Shown here one piece after another: positions 18,545 through 27,138 of a DNA stretch of 64,000 nucleotides. The stretch spans positions 1,178,001-1,242,000 of the forward strand of contig NZ_CP073714.1 in NCBI RefSeq assembly GCF_023101145.1, in the 5' to 3' direction. The notes below the pieces were generated by a model. It worked only from the letters and a program-made list of their open reading frames with translations. It had not been told where the DNA came from and made no database searches. This DNA is from Paenibacillus pabuli (GTDB taxonomy: Bacteria; Bacillota; Bacilli; Paenibacillales; Paenibacillaceae). The position numbers and the translations under genes are program-made. Each line of letters opens with the position of its first letter. Position 1 is the first letter of the stretch.

Positions 18545-19615
18545 ATGGAAGCTCAGCGACTCAGCAAGGTAAGGGAAGTGATCGAGCAGCAGGAAATAGA
18601 TGCACTGTTGATTTCCAGTCCGTTTAACCGGAGATATGTTACCGGCTTTACGGGAACTGCCGGTTGGGCTGTAATTACTCAGGATCAAGCGTGGCTAGTG
18701 ACCGATTTTCGTTATGTCAGCCAAGCGGGGCAGCAAGCCAAGGCATTTGAAGTGGTGCAGCATGGGGGCCAGCCGCTTGAGTTGATCCGCGAAAAACTGA
18801 GCGCCGCCGGCGTCAAGAAAATGGGATTTGAAAAACATCATGTTCCCTTTGCCGACTATGAAACGTACGAGCGCACGTTTGCCGGCATCGAACTAGCGCC
18901 AATTGGGGACGTCATCGAAAAGCTGCGAGGCATTAAGGATGAGAGGGAGCAGCACTGTATTCGGAAAGCAATCGAAATTACGGAAAAGGCCTTTGCGTTT
19001 ATTCTGGGTGTAATGAAGCCTGGCGTTACCGAAAGGGAGGTGGCGGCAGAGATGGAATATTTCATGCGCAAAAATGGCGCGGTGTCGTCGGCGTATCCAA
19101 TCATCGTCGCTTCTGGCGCTCGCTCGGCACTTCCGCACGGATTAGCCAGCGACAAGCCACTCGGAATGGATGAATTTGTGACCATGGATTTTGGAGCGAA
19201 TTACGAAGGATACTGTTCCGATTTGACGCGCACGGTTTTTATCGGCAAACCGACCAAACGCCATCGGGAGATTTACCAGATCGTGCTGGAAGCGAACCAA
19301 TCCGTCCTGGAGGGGCTGAAACCGGGAATGACCGGGAAGGAGGGTGACTCGTTGGCCAGGGAATATATTTCCGGCCGTGGGTATGGGGATTATTTCGGTC
19401 ATGGTCTCGGCCACGCCTTCGGTTTGGAGATTCACGAGCCCATGCGGTTTTCCCAACAAACGGAGGATAAGCTGGAGTCCGGCATGATTATGACGGTTGA
19501 ACCCGGCATTTACCTGCCTGATTTGGGGGGCGTCCGCATCGAAGACAACATTCTGGTTACCGATACGGGCATCGAGGTGCTGACAACATCGAATAAAGAA
19601 CTGATTGTGCTGTAA
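18545..19615 (+). CDS. M24-family Xaa-Pro aminopeptidase (creatinase-fold)
   Basis: A 356-residue cytoplasmic metallopeptidase. The N-terminal creatinase-like domain covers residues 1-130 and the pita-bread catalytic domain the rest. All five metal ligands are visible: D215 and D226, His in HGLGHAFG (286/290 region), E319 in TVEPGIYLP and E333 in VRIEDN. The family splits the bond before proline; in this locus it would release residues from Xaa-Hyp peptides (inference). ATG 18545 has GGAGGGAG ten bases upstream. The downstream FAD enzyme gene follows after 23 bases, so the peptidase belongs to the hydroxyproline operon. A role in ordinary Pro-dipeptide turnover cannot be excluded from sequence. 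Confidence 0.9.
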   Translation: MEAQRLSKVREVIEQQEIDALLISSPFNRRYVTGFTGTAGWAVITQDQAWLVTDFRYVSQAGQQAKAFEVVQHGGQPLELIREKLSAAGVKKMGFEKHHVPFADYETYERTFAGIELAPIGDVIEKLRGIKDEREQHCIRKAIEITEKAFAFILGVMKPGVTEREVAAEMEYFMRKNGAVSSAYPIIVASGARSALPHGLASDKPLGMDEFVTMDFGANYEGYCSDLTRTVFIGKPTKRHREIYQIVLEANQSVLEGLKPGMTGKEGDSLAREYISGRGYGDYFGHGLGHAFGLEIHEPMRFSQQTEDKLESGMIMTVEPGIYLPDLGGVRIEDNILVTDTGIEVLTTSNKELIVL

Positions 19616-19638
19616 GAGGGGAGGCAAGGGATCGATTC

Positions 19639-20835
19639 ATGAATGCTGAATCTGCGGAGGTTGTTGTTATCGGCGGTGGGATTATCGGCATGTCCATCGC
19701 TTATTATGCGGCGAGGCAAGGTATGGATGTGGTAGTGGTGGAGCGGGGAGAACTCGCCGGAGGGACCTCTTCCAAATGCGACGGCAATATTCTTGCGATT
19801 GACAAGGATCCCGGCTTTGACAGCCAGATGTCCTTAAAATCGCAGGAACTGGTGGCGGAATGGGCCCGGGAGCTCGATGAGGAATTTGAGTATCGCGCCC
19901 CCGGAAGCATCCTTGTCTGCGAGACGGAAGAGGAGATGCTTGCCGCCGAAAACTGGGTTTTACGCCAGAGGGAGGCCGGCCTTCCGTTCCGCATGCTCGA
20001 CCAAAAAGATCTGCGCAGCGAATGGCCAGCGCTGGCCGAAGATCTGCTCGGCGGCTTAGAGTGCGCAACGGATTCCACGGTAAATCCGGTGCTGCTCACT
20101 TATTCGCTGGCATCCGCCGCTCGCCGGTATGGAGCCAGGCTGCGGGTTCATACATCCGTTACGGCGATTATGCTTGATGCTCAGCGGAGAATCCGCGGGG
20201 TAGAGACCACCGGCGGCACGATTCATGCACAGACCGTCATCAATGCTGCCGGGGTATGGTCGAAGCATATTGGACAAATGGTCGGGCTGGATATTCCGAT
20301 CGAACCCCGCAAAGGGCACATTCTGGTCGCTTCCCGCTGGGAAAGCATCGGGAAGCGAAAGGTGATGGAATTTGGTTACCTGATCAGCAAGTTTGGCGGA
20401 AAGCGCAGCGTTGACCCGAAATTTGAACAATACGGGATCGCGCTTGTATTCGAACCGACCGCATCGCAAAATTTTCTGATTGGATCGAGCCGCCAATTTG
20501 TAGGGATGGACGCTCGCGTGGACCAGGAGGTCATCCGGCTTATCGCCGAAAGGGCAATTCGCTTTTTCCCTGCCCTGGAACAGATTCCGCTGCTTCGAAC
20601 CTACGCGGGATTGCGTCCCTGGACACCGGATCATCTGCCGATTGTATCTGCCGTTGATGAAATTCCCGGGTTCTACATCGCGGCCGGACACGAAGGTGAT
20701 GGCATCAGCCTGGCCGCCGTTACGGGGAAAGTCATTAGCGAAATGCTGAACGGAGTGGAGACCTGCATTCCGGTTGATCCGCTGCGTTATGACCGTTTCC
20801 GCCACGAGGCGGGCCGACAGGAGGTAATCTTTTGA
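19639..20835 (+). CDS. FAD-dependent oxidoreductase, likely D-hydroxyproline dehydrogenase beta subunit
   Basis: A 398-residue member of the D-amino acid oxidase (DAO) superfamily. The FAD-binding motif VVVIGGGIIGMSIAYYAA is at residues 8-25, followed by the conserved GGTSSKCDGN segment, and a late GLRPWTPDHLPIVS plus AGHEGDGISL typical of DadA/HcnC/SoxB-like chains. In the heteromeric D-hydroxyproline dehydrogenase described in Pseudomonas, a subunit of this type oxidises cis-4-hydroxy-D-proline to delta-1-pyrroline-4-hydroxy-2-carboxylate. The companion chains are encoded at 25327-27121. The stop overlaps the start of the next gene. The function is inferred from family plus context; the family is secure. 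Confidence 0.85.
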   Translation: MNAESAEVVVIGGGIIGMSIAYYAARQGMDVVVVERGELAGGTSSKCDGNILAIDKDPGFDSQMSLKSQELVAEWARELDEEFEYRAPGSILVCETEEEMLAAENWVLRQREAGLPFRMLDQKDLRSEWPALAEDLLGGLECATDSTVNPVLLTYSLASAARRYGARLRVHTSVTAIMLDAQRRIRGVETTGGTIHAQTVINAAGVWSKHIGQMVGLDIPIEPRKGHILVASRWESIGKRKVMEFGYLISKFGGKRSVDPKFEQYGIALVFEPTASQNFLIGSSRQFVGMDARVDQEVIRLIAERAIRFFPALEQIPLLRTYAGLRPWTPDHLPIVSAVDEIPGFYIAAGHEGDGISLAAVTGKVISEMLNGVETCIPVDPLRYDRFRHEAGRQEVIF

Positions 20836-21842
20836 GAATATCCAAGCTGGTGAGCACAATCGACACGCACACGGGGGGGAACCCCACCCGGACCGTGACA
20901 AGCGGAGCACCCGAGCTGATCGGCCGCACAATGACCGAGAAGATGGTGTACATGTCCGAACATTACGACCATTTCCGTCGGGCTCTAATGCTGGAACCGC
21001 GGGGGCATGAAGTGATGTCAGGCTGCATTTTGACCCCGCCGTGCAATAAAAGTGCAGACATCGGGGTTGTCTTTATTGAAAGTGGTGGATATTTGCCGAT
21101 GTGCGGACACGACACGATCGGCCTATGCACGGCACTGATCGAGGGAGGAATTTACCCCGGGAACAAAGATGTTATCCATTTGGATACGCCAGCAGGAATG
21201 GTTAAAGCAAAGCTTACAGTGGAGGACGGGAAGGTAAAGAAGGTAAAGAAGGTTTCGTTCACAAACATCGCTTCTTTTTTATACCAATCGGATGTACGGG
21301 TTCGCGTTGAGGGTATTGGCATCATTTCCGTAGATATTGCGTATGGCGGCAATTTTTACGGGCTTGTGGACGCGCGCCCGCTTCATCTGCCACTCGTTCC
21401 CGGACGGGGTTCGGAGATCGTGGAGCTGGCGATCAAGATCCGGGAGGCGATCAATCGCGAAATCGAGGTGGTACATCCCGAAATTCCCGTCATTCGCGGA
21501 CTCACTCATATTGAGTTTTACAGTGACCCGGTCTCGCCGTCCGCCAACTGTCGGAATACGGTTGTCGTACCCCCTGGCGGCATTGACCGCTCTCCATGCG
21601 GCACGGGAACTTCTGCGAAAGTTGCCGTGCTTCACGCCAAGGGGGAGCTGAAAAAAGGGGAGGAGTTCGTGCATGAAAGCATCGTAGGCTCCTTGTTCCA
21701 GGCAAAAGTATTGGAAGAAACGACCGTGGGCGGTTTGGCGGCAGTTATTCCCGAAATATCCGGTTCAGCGTGGATTACGGGCTTTCATCAGTTTGTTTAT
21801 CAGGAGCAGGATCCGTTGAGTCAGGGGTTTTTCCTGCTCTAA
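20832..21842 (+). CDS. 4-hydroxyproline 2-epimerase (proline racemase family)
   Basis: A 336-residue proline racemase-fold enzyme with both catalytic cysteines: C91 in MCGHDTIG and C256 in DRSPCGTGTSA. A Cys/Cys pair is the hallmark of racemases and epimerases in this family, as opposed to the Cys/Thr dehydratases of trans-3-hydroxyproline. With the neighbouring dehydrogenase, deaminase and aldehyde dehydrogenase it most likely converts trans-4-hydroxy-L-proline to cis-4-hydroxy-D-proline. The TTG start overlaps the stop of the previous gene and is preceded by a strong AGGAGGT site seven bases away, indicating coupled translation. Exact substrate is inference from context. Confidence 0.9.
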   Translation: MRISKLVSTIDTHTGGNPTRTVTSGAPELIGRTMTEKMVYMSEHYDHFRRALMLEPRGHEVMSGCILTPPCNKSADIGVVFIESGGYLPMCGHDTIGLCTALIEGGIYPGNKDVIHLDTPAGMVKAKLTVEDGKVKKVKKVSFTNIASFLYQSDVRVRVEGIGIISVDIAYGGNFYGLVDARPLHLPLVPGRGSEIVELAIKIREAINREIEVVHPEIPVIRGLTHIEFYSDPVSPSANCRNTVVVPPGGIDRSPCGTGTSAKVAVLHAKGELKKGEEFVHESIVGSLFQAKVLEETTVGGLAAVIPEISGSAWITGFHQFVYQEQDPLSQGFFLL

Positions 21843-21866
21843 TGAATTTTACCGGAGGGCGGCATT

Positions 21867-22889
21867 ATGGAAACAACGAAGTGGTATGCGGCGCTCGATA
21901 CGCATTCCTGCGGTCAGCCGCTGCGGATCATCACCGTGGGGTTGCCTCAGATCAATGGCTCCTCTCAGCATGCGAAGTCTTTATTTTTCAAACGGCATTT
22001 CGATTCCGTCAGGAAGCTGCTGCTGGCTGAACCGCGAGGGCATCGTGAGATGACGGGAGCGATTGTAACGGCACCGACAACGGCAGAAGCGAGCTTTGGA
22101 TTGTTATTCCTGAACCAGGAAGGCCTTTCGGCCATCAGCGGCCACGGAATCATTGCCACCGTTGCGGCATGGGTGTCGACGGGGCAGCTATCTGCTTCGG
22201 ACGCTGCCAACGGCGTTCTGATCGATTGCCCGGCAGGAACGGTCAAGGCATTTGCCGATTTCGACGGACATGAAGTCCGGTCAGTTTCTTTTTTGAATGT
22301 CCCAAGCTTCGTTTATGCCGAGCAGCTTGCGGTGAAGGTTCAAGGCATGGAGGTGAGAGTCGATGTCGCTTTTGGCGGTGAGTTTTATGCTGTGATCGAT
22401 ATGTCAGCTTTGGGAGACGGGAATGTGTTCAACCTTCCGAAGCTGCGTGAATGGGGCAGGCTGATCCGCGAGGAGGTCGAACGGCGGCTTGAGGTGAAGC
22501 ATCCGCACCTGGACTGGATATCCGGAATTCACGGCGTCTTTTTTTATCAAAGGGGAGATGCATCGTGCGATGACCGAAACCCGAACCTGCTCGCATATCG
22601 CTGCACGGCTGCATTTGCTGGAGAGCAGCTTGACCGGTCGCCAGGAGGGGCTGGCACCTGCGCTCACATGGCGGTCCTGCATTCCTGCGGTTCGCTGAAG
22701 CCAGGGCAGCAGATCGTTTATGAAGGGATCACTGGCGCGCGAATCGTGGGAAGCATCGAAGGGGAAAAGGACATTTACGGGTATAGAGCCGTCATTCCTC
22801 GGCTCACCGGAACCGCTCACATCCTGGGATTCATGAATTTCTTGCTCGATCCGTCAGACTCGCTGCCGGAAGGTTTTGTTCTGTACTGA
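21867..22889 (+). CDS. Divergent proline racemase-family protein with altered active site
   Basis: A 340-residue paralogue of the preceding epimerase, 24 bases downstream. The fold signatures are kept (LDTHSCGQPLRI, LLAEPRGHREMTGA, the HG..G loop and DRSP..G.GT), but both catalytic cysteines are gone. The first position is S91 in ISGHGIIA, aligning exactly with C91 of the neighbour. The second is G260 in DRSPGGAGTCA, where DRSPCGTG is expected; a cysteine occurs five residues later at C265. Known variants in the family are Cys/Cys, Cys/Thr and Ser/Cys; Ser/Gly is not one I know. It could be a dehydratase or other lyase for another hydroxyproline isomer, a partner subunit, or an inactive paralogue. 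Start ATG 21867 follows GGAGGG. Confidence 0.85.
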   Translation: METTKWYAALDTHSCGQPLRIITVGLPQINGSSQHAKSLFFKRHFDSVRKLLLAEPRGHREMTGAIVTAPTTAEASFGLLFLNQEGLSAISGHGIIATVAAWVSTGQLSASDAANGVLIDCPAGTVKAFADFDGHEVRSVSFLNVPSFVYAEQLAVKVQGMEVRVDVAFGGEFYAVIDMSALGDGNVFNLPKLREWGRLIREEVERRLEVKHPHLDWISGIHGVFFYQRGDASCDDRNPNLLAYRCTAAFAGEQLDRSPGGAGTCAHMAVLHSCGSLKPGQQIVYEGITGARIVGSIEGEKDIYGYRAVIPRLTGTAHILGFMNFLLDPSDSLPEGFVLY

Positions 22890-22937
22890 ATCGAGGTTGA
22901 TATTGAAATGGATAACACTGAAGGGAGAAATGTCAAT

Positions 22938-23825
22938 ATGGCAACATTTGAAGGAGTTTATGTCGCGCTTGTCACACCGTTTACAGCGGATTACGAGGTC
23001 GATTACAAACGTCTGACGGAGCTTTGCGATGACCTTATCTCACAAGGCGTAAACGGCTTGATCCCGGCTGGATCATTAGGCGAATATGCGACATTAACGC
23101 GGGAGGAGCGGGCCAAGGTTGTGGAGACGGTCATTGAAACCGCGGCAGGCCGAGTGCCTGTAGTCGTCGGTTCCGCGGCGCCATCCACCAAGCAAGTGGC
23201 AGATTGGGTACGGCATGCCAAGGACGCGGGAGCTGCCGGCGTAATGGCACTGCCGCCGATCAATTACAAACCGCTTGAGTCTGAGGTCATCGCTCATTAT
23301 GAAGCGGTGAATGAGGTGGGTTTGCCGATCATCGTTTACAACAACCCGCATGATTACAAAGTTGATTTGACTCCTCAGCTGCTTTCCAGGCTTTCCGAGC
23401 TTGAACATGTCGTGGCCGTGAAGGAATTCTCCGGGGACATCCGCCGCGTGCACGATATTTTGGCCCATACGGATCTGGAAGTGATGATCGGCGTTGACGA
23501 TTTGGCTATGGAAGGTGCGCTGTGCGGGGCAACGGGCTGGATTTCGGGCGTGCCAAATGCTTTGCCTAAGGAAGGAGTGGAGTTATTCAATCTGGCGAGA
23601 CAAGGTAAAGTACGGGAGGCGACTGTTCTATATCGCCATCTTCTCCCTTTGTTCCACTTTGATGCCAGTCCGCAGCTTGTCCAATCGATCAAATATATGA
23701 TGGAACTGGCCGGATTCCCGGTAGGACCGACGCGTCCGCCTCGCCTGCCACTCCCGGCAGCCGACTATATCGCCATCAAAGAAGCATTTGATTTTGCCGT
23801 GAAGCGCGAAATAAGCCAGCCATGA
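22938..23825 (+). CDS. Delta-1-pyrroline-4-hydroxy-2-carboxylate deaminase candidate (DapA/NAL superfamily)
   Basis: A TIM-barrel Schiff-base enzyme of 295 residues (305 if ATG 22908 is used). Family marks are GSLGEYATLTREE, Tyr in IIVYNNP and the Schiff-base Lys162 in VAVKEFSGD. The superfamily includes dihydrodipicolinate synthase, N-acetylneuraminate lyase and the deaminase of the hydroxyproline pathway, which makes alpha-ketoglutarate semialdehyde, ammonia and water balance from pyrroline hydroxycarboxylate. A position between the epimerase genes and an aldehyde dehydrogenase strongly favours that role. ATG 22938 has AAGGGAG ten bases upstream; the earlier ATG also has a plausible site, so the start is open. 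Confidence 0.87.
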   Translation: MATFEGVYVALVTPFTADYEVDYKRLTELCDDLISQGVNGLIPAGSLGEYATLTREERAKVVETVIETAAGRVPVVVGSAAPSTKQVADWVRHAKDAGAAGVMALPPINYKPLESEVIAHYEAVNEVGLPIIVYNNPHDYKVDLTPQLLSRLSELEHVVAVKEFSGDIRRVHDILAHTDLEVMIGVDDLAMEGALCGATGWISGVPNALPKEGVELFNLARQGKVREATVLYRHLLPLFHFDASPQLVQSIKYMMELAGFPVGPTRPPRLPLPAADYIAIKEAFDFAVKREISQP

Positions 23826-23876
23826 AGCCTTAACCAATAAAGCTGAATTATGAATCCTGCAAAAGGAGGAACGCAA

Positions 23877-25316
23877 ATGAAAAACAGCCGCAACTGGATC
23901 GGGGGAGAATGGATAGAGCCGACAGCGGGAGAGTGCGCCGTAATCAACCCATCCAACACCAAGGAGCAGGTGGGGGTGCTGCATTTATCGGATTCATCAC
24001 AAGTCATTCAGGCAGAGCAGGCGGCGCGTGAAGCTTACGGCTCCTGGTCTGGCTTGAGCGGCCCTGTCAGAGCCGGTCATTTGGAACGGATGGCGGATTT
24101 GCTTCAGTCAAAATCGGATGACGTCGCTAACCTCGCAAGCATGGAGATGGGGAAGCCGATTGCGGAAATGCGCGGGGAAGTAAGCAGGGGAGTGAACCTG
24201 CTGCGTTATTACGCCGCCGAGGGACTCCGGGCGAACGGGGCGGTCATCCCTTCCAGCGAGCAGAATGTGCTGCAATTCACCAGGAAGGTTTCTCTCGGCG
24301 TGGCGGGCATCATTACGCCATGGAATTTCCCCGTTGCCATTCCGATCTGGAAAATAGCACCCGCGCTGATTTGCGGAAACACAGTGGTATGGAAACCGGC
24401 GGAACTTGCATCGCTGACCGCGACCAGGCTGGCTGAACTGTTTGAAGAAGCTGGGCTTCCGCCAGGTGTCATCAATCTGGTTATCGGCAAGGGCAGCCAG
24501 ATCGGTAAAGCGATGCTTGAGCAAACTCCTTTGGACGCCGTAAGTTTTACCGGCTCCACGTCCACAGGCCTTGGCATTGCCCAAATTTGCGCCAATCGCA
24601 ATATCAAATATCAGACCGAAATGGGCGGCAAAAATGCTGCTGTCGTATTAAACGACGCTGATCTTGAAACGGCTGTGCCGCTCATTGTCAGCGGTGCGTT
24701 TCGGTCGGCGGGCCAAAAATGTACGGCAACAAGCCGGATTATCGTTGAGTCGGGAATCTATGATTCGTTCATCAAGAAATTGTCGTATGCCTTGTCCAAA
24801 ATCAAGCTGGCTCCGGCACTTGACAGCGAGGCTTACCTTGGTCCCGTGGCTTCTGCAAGCCAGTACAAAACCGTGATGTCTTATGTGCATATGGCGAGCG
24901 AACAAGCGGATATTCTGGCGCAAGGTCCGCCGCTCTCCGGAGATCAGGATGGTTATTATATCCGGCCGATCGTGGCCGCTGGCGTAGGCGCAGGACACCC
25001 CCTGATCCAGGAGGAAATATTCGGACCCGTCGCCACGGTGCTGGAAGCAGCCAACTTTGACGAAGCGGTGGCTTTGTGCAATCAATCGATTTACGGGCTG
25101 AGCGCTTCGCTGTTTACTCAAAATTTATCGCATGCCCATCGGTTCCTGGACGAGGCCCGGGCCGGAATGGTCCGTGTCAATCAGGAAACCGCGGGTGTTG
25201 AGTATCAGGCGCCTTTTGGCGGCATGAAGCTGTCAAGCTCCCATACGCGCGAACAGGGCCAGGCTGCACTGGACTTCTTTACCGAGCTTAAGACGTGTGC
25301 CATTTCTTATCGATAG
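23877..25316 (+). CDS. Aldehyde dehydrogenase, likely alpha-ketoglutarate semialdehyde dehydrogenase
   Basis: A 479-residue NAD(P)-dependent aldehyde dehydrogenase. The catalytic residues are E248 in TEMGGKNA and C282 in GQKCTATSR; the N-terminal substrate and coenzyme motif TPWNFP and the GSTSTG loop are present. Length and motifs match the alpha-ketoglutarate semialdehyde dehydrogenase/succinate-semialdehyde group. In this operon it would carry out the last step of hydroxyproline breakdown, yielding alpha-ketoglutarate for the citrate cycle. ATG 23877 follows AAAAGGAGGA; the next gene begins 10 bases after its stop. Confidence 0.9.
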   Translation: MKNSRNWIGGEWIEPTAGECAVINPSNTKEQVGVLHLSDSSQVIQAEQAAREAYGSWSGLSGPVRAGHLERMADLLQSKSDDVANLASMEMGKPIAEMRGEVSRGVNLLRYYAAEGLRANGAVIPSSEQNVLQFTRKVSLGVAGIITPWNFPVAIPIWKIAPALICGNTVVWKPAELASLTATRLAELFEEAGLPPGVINLVIGKGSQIGKAMLEQTPLDAVSFTGSTSTGLGIAQICANRNIKYQTEMGGKNAAVVLNDADLETAVPLIVSGAFRSAGQKCTATSRIIVESGIYDSFIKKLSYALSKIKLAPALDSEAYLGPVASASQYKTVMSYVHMASEQADILAQGPPLSGDQDGYYIRPIVAAGVGAGHPLIQEEIFGPVATVLEAANFDEAVALCNQSIYGLSASLFTQNLSHAHRFLDEARAGMVRVNQETAGVEYQAPFGGMKLSSSHTREQGQAALDFFTELKTCAISYR

Positions 25317-25326
25317 GAGGGTTCCC

Positions 25327-25599
25327 ATGAAACGCTCTTCCATGATCATTTGCCGATGCGAAGAAGTAACCCTCATTCAATTGGAGGCCGCATACGAGTC
25401 AGGATGCCAAACTTCAAGGCAGCTAAAAATGAAAACACGGGCCGGTATGGGAGCCTGCCAGGGCAGGGTATGCAGGCATCTCCTCGAAACCTGGGTGCAT
25501 GCCAAAAATCCGGAGTCTGCCCGCGATCCGGAACTGCTGCCCCACCGTCCTCCGGTGCGGCCAGTGACTTTTGGCCAGCTGGCTAATGGTGAAGCGTAA
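25327..25599 (+). CDS. BFD-like [2Fe-2S] protein, small electron-transfer subunit
   Basis: A 90-residue protein with the BFD-type cluster pattern: C9 and C11 in ICRCEE, then C44 and C49 in GACQGRVC. Such domains occur as separate small subunits or fused domains in heteromeric amine and D-hydroxyproline dehydrogenases and in sarcosine/octopine oxidase-type complexes. It would pass electrons between flavins or to the chain. The start ATG 25327 follows AGGAGGG. Its stop overlaps the start of the next gene (TAATG), and the next two genes encode a ferredoxin-like chain and an FAD protein, so the three form a tight unit. Confidence 0.87.
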   Translation: MKRSSMIICRCEEVTLIQLEAAYESGCQTSRQLKMKTRAGMGACQGRVCRHLLETWVHAKNPESARDPELLPHRPPVRPVTFGQLANGEA

Positions 25600-25931
25600 T
25601 GGAACGGATTACGAATCATCCGATTTTGGGTCCGCTGAAGAGGGGGAAGGAACCGGTCAGCTTTACGTTTGACGGCAGAACACTGACCGGACTTCAGGGC
25701 GAACCGATTGCTGCGGCCCTGCTGGCCTCGGGGATTCGCAGACTGCGCAGGCATGAGGAGTCCGGCACCGCTCGCGGGCTGTATTGCGCCATCGGCCACT
25801 GTATGGAATGCCGACTGAACGTGGAAGGGAGGGGGCAGGTGCGCTCCTGTCTTACCCCGCTCGAAGAGGGGATGCGCATTTCGGAAGGGCGGCAGCTTTC
25901 CAATGAAATTACGGGGAGGAAGCTGCCATGA
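25599..25931 (+). CDS. Fer2_4-type [2Fe-2S] subunit of D-hydroxyproline dehydrogenase-like complex
   Basis: A 110-residue protein matching the Fer2_4 family, equivalent to the N-terminal part of sarcosine oxidase alpha and to the HcnA/gamma chains of heteromeric dehydrogenases. Visible marks are FTFDGRTLTG, GEPIAAALLASGI and the four cluster cysteines in YCAIGHCMEC...VRSC (about residues 64-88). It overlaps the genes on both sides by four bases or fewer, so its translation is coupled to both. It should form a complex with the FAD chain next door and the DAO-type chain at 19639-20835. The assignment to hydroxyproline is inference from context. Confidence 0.87.
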   Translation: MERITNHPILGPLKRGKEPVSFTFDGRTLTGLQGEPIAAALLASGIRRLRRHEESGTARGLYCAIGHCMECRLNVEGRGQVRSCLTPLEEGMRISEGRQLSNEITGRKLP

Positions 25932-27121
25932 CGTCATTCGATCTGTTGATTGTTGGAGCCGGTCCGGCGGGATTATCAGCCGCCGCAGCGGCGGCTGAGC
26001 ATGGCTTGAGTGTAGCTGTGCTGGATGAATTCCCGCAGCCGGGCGGGCGCATGCTTGGACAATTCCATGAGGAAAAAGGGAGATGGTGGGTTGGCAGGCA
26101 GGTTGCAGAACAGCTGATAGAAGAATGCAGCGTCAAGGGAGTGGATATCCGCTGCGGTGTTTCCGTTCACAGCATACTCCGAATTGAACAGCGCTGGGTC
26201 GTAAGAGTCGCGGGTGGATCGTTCACGGCAGCAAGGGTGCTGCTCGCCACCGGCGCTTCCGAAATTCCTCAGCCGATTCTGGGCTGGACGCTGCCAGGGG
26301 TTATGTCGATCGGTGCAGCCCAAGTGATGGCCAATGTGCACTATGTGAAGCCGGGACGCCGCGGGCTAATCATCGGCGTGAACGTGCTCGCGATGGCAAT
26401 TGCCCGCGAACTGTCCGTTAGCGGGATTTCGCTCGCCGGGATCGTGCTGCCAGAACGAAATTCCATATCCGGTAAAGAAGCCCTGCCAAAAGATGCGATG
26501 AAACGTCTGCTGGACCTTGCTCATTTGGCTCCGTCTCCGCTAATGAGAATCGGAGGAAAGCTGGGCGCGAGCCTTGGGTTGGCTGGCGCGGTATCCCGCT
26601 TTTATCCACGGGGCGTGCTTAAAATATGGGACATTCCTTTACGGCTCCGCACTTCCGCGATATCCATTAACGGCGAGCATCACGTGGAATCCGTGACGCT
26701 GGCGGATGTAACCGGGAGAGGCGAAATTATTCCGGGCAGCGAGCGGGAGGAGAACGTCGATTTTGTGGCCCTTGCCGGCGGTTTATCTCCACTCGCGGAA
26801 TTGGCCGCGGTGGCCGGGTGTCCCCTGGTGTATGCAAAGGAACTGGGCGGCCATATTCCGCTGCACAATGAGGACATGCGAACGCCAGTAGAGGGCCTGT
26901 ACGTCGCCGGCAATATTACGGGAATCGAAAGCGCGCTGGTCGCTATGGCTCAAGGCAGTGTTGCGGCGGCCGCCATTTGCCGGGATGCTGGAGTGCTGGG
27001 GAAGGATCGGGAACCTCACCTGCTTGAAGCGATGGAGCATGTCCGCCGGATTCGCGCCGCTGCTTTGATCCAGTTTCATTCAGGCATTTCGGATGCCAGA
27101 GAGCAATTTTATAAGAAATGA
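25928..27121 (+). CDS. FAD/NAD(P)-type oxidoreductase, alpha subunit of D-hydroxyproline dehydrogenase-like complex
   Basis: A 397-residue flavoprotein with dinucleotide-binding motif GAGPAGLSAAAAAAEHG at residues 10-26, a second glycine-rich motif in the middle (GRRGLIIGVNVLAMA) and the late GLYVAGNITGIES that binds FAD. It matches the HcnB/OoxA-like alpha chains of heteromeric amino acid dehydrogenases. Unlike fused versions, it has no C-terminal BFD domain, consistent with the separate BFD gene two positions upstream. The ATGA overlap at 25928-25931 couples it to the ferredoxin chain. The whole complex would be membrane-associated or cytoplasmic; no membrane helix is seen. Confidence 0.87.
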   Translation: MTSFDLLIVGAGPAGLSAAAAAAEHGLSVAVLDEFPQPGGRMLGQFHEEKGRWWVGRQVAEQLIEECSVKGVDIRCGVSVHSILRIEQRWVVRVAGGSFTAARVLLATGASEIPQPILGWTLPGVMSIGAAQVMANVHYVKPGRRGLIIGVNVLAMAIARELSVSGISLAGIVLPERNSISGKEALPKDAMKRLLDLAHLAPSPLMRIGGKLGASLGLAGAVSRFYPRGVLKIWDIPLRLRTSAISINGEHHVESVTLADVTGRGEIIPGSEREENVDFVALAGGLSPLAELAAVAGCPLVYAKELGGHIPLHNEDMRTPVEGLYVAGNITGIESALVAMAQGSVAAAAICRDAGVLGKDREPHLLEAMEHVRRIRAAALIQFHSGISDAREQFYKK

Positions 27122-27138
27122 AATGAGGAGGAATGAAC

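Noticed and set aside
20056..20931. A 291-codon minus-strand frame across the FAD enzyme and epimerase genes
   Set aside because: Opposite-strand shadow of two genes with clear family signatures; no start signal or domain.
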